A stretch of 64,000 bases of DNA from Archilochus colubris (lineage: Eukaryota; Chordata; Aves; Apodiformes; Trochilidae), in the NCBI GenBank assembly GCA_023079485.1, contig CM041085.1, forward strand, positions 28,319,121-28,383,120. Direction: 5' to 3'. Shown here in pieces: positions 59,970-64,000 of this stretch. The translations under genes were made by a program, and so were the position numbers. The number at the start of each line of letters is the position of its first letter. Positions within the stretch are counted from its first letter, which is position 1. The notes below the pieces were generated by a model. That model did no database searches. It had not been told where the DNA came from and saw nothing but the letters and a program-made list of their open reading frames with translations.

Positions 59970-60992
59970 AGCACTTAACACACTAGGGCCCAAAGTTACC
60001 ACAACCTTTCTTTCAGCAGCAAACCACAGGAAATGCTTTCCACTTAAGAAATAAAATGCCACATCAGTTTAAGTGCAACATTATCACATTTTCCCTCCTT
60101 ACGGGATGGCACAAAAATAAAGCTCCCCTGAACCTGTAGATAGTCAGGGCAGCAGTTTTCCTCTGTTTCTTACTTGCAACCTGCCATGACTGTTAATGTC
60201 AGAACACACTTATCTACACGCAAATACAGTTATTACAAAGTCTGCAGGTATTTATATACATATGGATAAACTAAATATATAAGGTAAACGCCTGTGTGAA
60301 AAGCACTTGAACTATGGCAAATTCGTGATGAACCACCCCACAGTACAACATGTATTACTCCATCAACCTGGAGCACCTGAGCATTGCATAAAATTACTCC
60401 TCAAATTAGAAATCATTAGTATGGGTTTTCATTATAGTAAGTCAATTTAACTAAACACAGCTTTTCCTCAGTGGGGGGAGGGGAAGGGAAGGAGCAAGAA
60501 GTCAAATCATTTTAAGTATGAGGAAACGGAAGATTAAGCAAAATTGCTTTTCTGCCTGGGAACTGTATCTCTGTATTCTAACACAACATTAGTTCCCAAA
60601 ATGAACCTAACCAGTCTGCAGAACATTTGGTCCAGTAAACATCATGTCAATAAACAACTTGCTTGAGCTCACACAGCATGCCAGTGATCCAGCTTCCTAG
60701 GACTCCACCGCTAAGGGTAGGTCTGTATGGCACGCTTACTCCCAATGACTGGCTCTGCTGACTGAACACCAAGGTTAATTAGCTTATAATGACTGTGTAG
60801 ACGTGCCTTAAATTGTTCCCAGTTTTACAAAAAAACCCTTAGGACTGTTGCTCTGTGTTCAGAACAGGGCTTTCACCTCTTTTCAATTACAACAAGAAAC
60901 ACAGCCTGAGACATCATGAGGTTTTGGTGCTTGTGAAGCATTAAATTTCCTCTGCAATGACTCTCATAAATTTTGTTTTGTGTATCCTAGTC

Positions 60993-61017
60993 TATTATTT
61001 ATTTATTTATTTATTAA
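60993..61017. repeat. (TTTA)n short microsatellite
   Basis: About five TTTA units with a short AT-rich tail. Confidence 0.88.
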
Positions 61018-64000
61018 TTCCCTGTGTAATCCATAGCTTCAGCCGAGTGGCTGGTTTAGACCTCTGTTCTTTCCCAGGATTTCTGTGGGCTTCTACTTTC
61101 ACCTCTGTTTGCTGAGACACCAACCTCTTCAGAAGCACCTTTATGTGGAAACCTGAGCTGAATTAGGGCCTGACTTGCACTCTAGGCTCTACTTCTCTCT
61201 TCCTTTGCAGCTATTTTCATTCCCACCAAGCCTTTGTATATAATAATTAAAATTACTTGGGAAAAGAATGCACTGCTGGAAATGCAAGAGAGGACATACA
61301 TGTACCCAAAGTTCCCCACATACATTCCTTTCACCCAGTGCTTCAAGCCTTTCAGATCCTTTAAATGCTCATAGCACTGTATGAACCACAGTGTAAGGGA
61401 CATGCCAGGGATTGGTAGCATCCTTTTGGCTCTATACAGCCTCTCATCAGAGAATATGAGTAACACTGCTTAATTCAAGTTCTCTGAGACATAAATAAAT
61501 CAAACAACAATGAATCACTCATATAGAAAATTGGCTGCATTGCCAGTATAGGAGGGGAGGGAACTTAGAGGAAGCTGAGAGGAAGACTTCCTGCTGCTGG
61601 GCCAGCTGAGCCCCAGGATATTGCACAGCAGATCAAGTAGACTCAGTCAGCACTTACTGGAGCATTCCTGGGGAGGAAAGGTGTTCCCTACGACTGAGAA
61701 GGAAGCCTGAGGGAATAACTGAACACTGTAAATCCACAAATGCTTTATAGCTGGTAGGTAGCTTGGAACTCCATATTGTGTTGGATTTGGCTGGGTATTT
61801 GCTGTTGTTGTGGCTTTATCTAGGGTGAGAGCATGGGAAGTGCTGCTTTTAAAGCCCCTTCCCCAGAGCTATCAGGAGGCAGCTGCTGGAAGGCAAACTG
61901 TTTACTCTGTGTGTTGAGCAAGCATAACTCTCATCCTAAACAAGAACAACACATCCTGAAGCACAGAACCGTGTACAAGTAACCTCCTTACCTAAACTTA
62001 AATCAGATATTAGTTAATCCTTGTAAAAATAAAAGACATGTTCCTTTTTTTTCCCTTTCCTTGTTTCTCCCCTTCTCCTCCCTCATCAGTCTCTCAACAG
62101 AGCTCCACTGCTGATTGAGATGAAGATGTGACATTCATGGTACACACAGAGTGAGATACTCAGTGGCTGGTCACACCATCACATAAATACCTCATAGAAG
62201 TATCTCAAACAGAATAAGCCAAGCCTCACAAACCTCCCTAAACGACTATTTTCTTTTTTTACCAAACAGCCCCAAGTGCACCATAAAAACAGCAAAGAAC
62301 ATAGCTCAAGCAAGTAGAGTTGTCTGGGTTCGCAGTTTTTCAGTAAAGGATTCAAGGCTCAGTTAAAGTCTCAGATCTGGCTTTCTACTGGCATTGTACA
62401 TTACATGGTGCTGCTGGCCCAGTGAGAGCTGGGAGAAGGGAAAAGAGCAGAGCCAGGGAGCTGGAGTCCCACCAGAGCAAGCCATCAGAGTATTAGACTG
62501 AGCAAGAGATCGCAGCTGTCAGTGCTGAGAAAATCACTGTCTGCCCACAGTGTCCCAAACAGCCTGGCATGGAGTAATGGGAGAGGATGCCCTTGTGGGA
62601 GATTTAATTTAATCATCAAGAAAATGTCTCTAATGATGAAGCTACTGAAGCAAGAGAAGGTGTGAACCTGGAGAAGTTCTGAAGTCTCTCTTTCATTACG
62701 TGTAGTATTAGCAAAAAATGTTGAGGTGTTAAAAAGACAGGAATTCCTACGCATCAGGGCACAAGTTGCATTAGACACTTTCGGGGCCCCTTCCAGCAAT
62801 ACTTCTTAGTAACTATCCCCTGAATTTTCATATTTAACATTAATTTCATGAGGTTTAACACTTCCAATCCATATCTTTTGATTTCTGTGAAATATAATCT
62901 ACTGCAGTACTAATACCAGTTTAAAGACTTTATGGGGCCACACAACTCTAATTTAGTTTCCTCACAGTGAAAACCCAGGGTTCAATTGGAACAAATGACC
63001 CCAATTTGAGACTTGAGAGGCTTCAAGCAGAAAACCCTCAGCTAATTTCCTGAAAGACACAAAAGCTTCTCACTTTCTTGGAAATTATAAAAGACAAATA
63101 AAACTTCCAAATCCCAGAATTTACTGAGGGCAACTTTAAAACAGCAAACAAGAGAGGACAGCAAAATGTAATCTGTTTACTAGCTCACTCATGCATCTAA
63201 CTATTATCCCCACAGAGAACAGATTCTGCATTTCAACAATTGAAGTTGGCATCAATATAAACCAATGGTTCTTGTAAAACATGAACCTGAGGCAACACTG
63301 ATTCAAAGCCTGGCAGATGCAGCAATGGAGAGGTGATATGAAAAGGGATTTTTTTTTTTCTAATTGTTACTCTTATCTAAATCTCAGCTGAAAGATCACC
63401 TGGATGATAAGGGTTTGTATAACACTCTGTGTGCTAGCCTCCAATACCTGTTACATACGATGGGTAAAACTATCAGTTGCTTACCCACTTTTGCAGCATT
63501 ACAGGTGAGCAGAAAAGGATTTTCAAAAGACTTTGCAGACTAAAGTTTATGTCTTGGAAGTGGGGTCCTTTTTTTTTTTTCCCCCTTATAGGAAAGATTA
63601 TAAAACTATTTCCTATTCATTAAATAGGTGCCATAGCTTAGCAACCCCACAACCACTTTGCTAACTCTGTGGTCTTTCCACAGTGGATATTTCCCCCCTC
63701 CGGAACATGAATTCTCTTATTATCCCAGTTTAGTCAATACATGTTTTTATAGATGTCATGCTTGGACATGTCATACAGGACAGTATTTTCCAAAAGAAGA
63801 GAGTGCTGCTCTGGGAAGAAATACAGTCCTTTTGCAATGACCTCCTGCTGTAAAATTTCTTCATTATGTAGAATTGTCTTGTACATAACTGTCTACATCA
63901 GAACTGGAAAAAAGCAATTATTTTTCTTTGCTTGGTAAATATATTAATTCCCAGTGAAACTCCCATTTCAAAAATAAAACTTCACAACATAAAGATGGAG

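Larger units (their letters stand above)
58471..64000. other. Right-hand flank without recognised genes
   Basis: AT-rich sequence with a 16-bp tandem duplication near 59.95 kb and a TTTA repeat near 61.0 kb. No coding exon of ZDHHC14, the expected upstream neighbour, is recognised; its 3' UTR could still be present, since untranslated sequence cannot be identified by eye. Confidence 0.7.

Overview
This is vertebrate nuclear DNA, most likely from a bird. It has multi-exon gene structure with GT-AG introns, a single CpG island, long AT-rich non-coding stretches, and several truncated CR1 LINE 3' ends whose terminus resembles the CR1 (ATTCTATG)n tail. CR1 also occurs in other reptiles. An old LTR-like copy in intron 4 resembles a family I know from birds. 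The species cannot be fixed from the sequence alone.

The left half (about 1-34,700) is the 5' part of one gene on the minus strand, SNX9 (sorting nexin 9). I located seven coding exons by splice sites and by their match to SNX9. Reading right to left they are 34326-34337 (MATK), 15350-15436, 13004-13078, 11721-11834, 2506-2689, 1605-1758 and 537-621. They join in frame into 237 codons: the complete SH3 domain, the low-complexity linker with DPW and acidic-tryptophan motifs, and the stretch leading up to the PX domain. The PX and BAR exons lie beyond the left edge. The promoter is a CpG island at about 33,650-34,950 with GC boxes, an inverted CCAAT box and an ACGGC pentamer repeat. The start codon has a strong context, and no upstream ATG is seen in the roughly 340 bases before it.

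Intron 1 (18.9 kb) and intron 4 (9 kb) hold most of the left half. They contain CR1 remnants, the LTR-like fragment and simple repeats.

The right half (about 35,000-64,000) shows no recognisable gene. It holds three more CR1 copies, a possible MIR-like fragment in a GC-richer block near 52.4-53.1 kb, a 26-bp tandem repeat, and ordinary AT-rich DNA. In mammals the gene upstream of SNX9 is ZDHHC14 in the same orientation; I looked for its C-terminal coding exon and did not see it, so it probably lies beyond the right edge.

No wholly new system was found. The most interesting local signals are a perfect hairpin that buries the exon 1 splice donor, a G-quadruplex-capable tract just inside intron 7, and a tandem NAGNAG acceptor at exon 6 next to the acidic-tryptophan motif.
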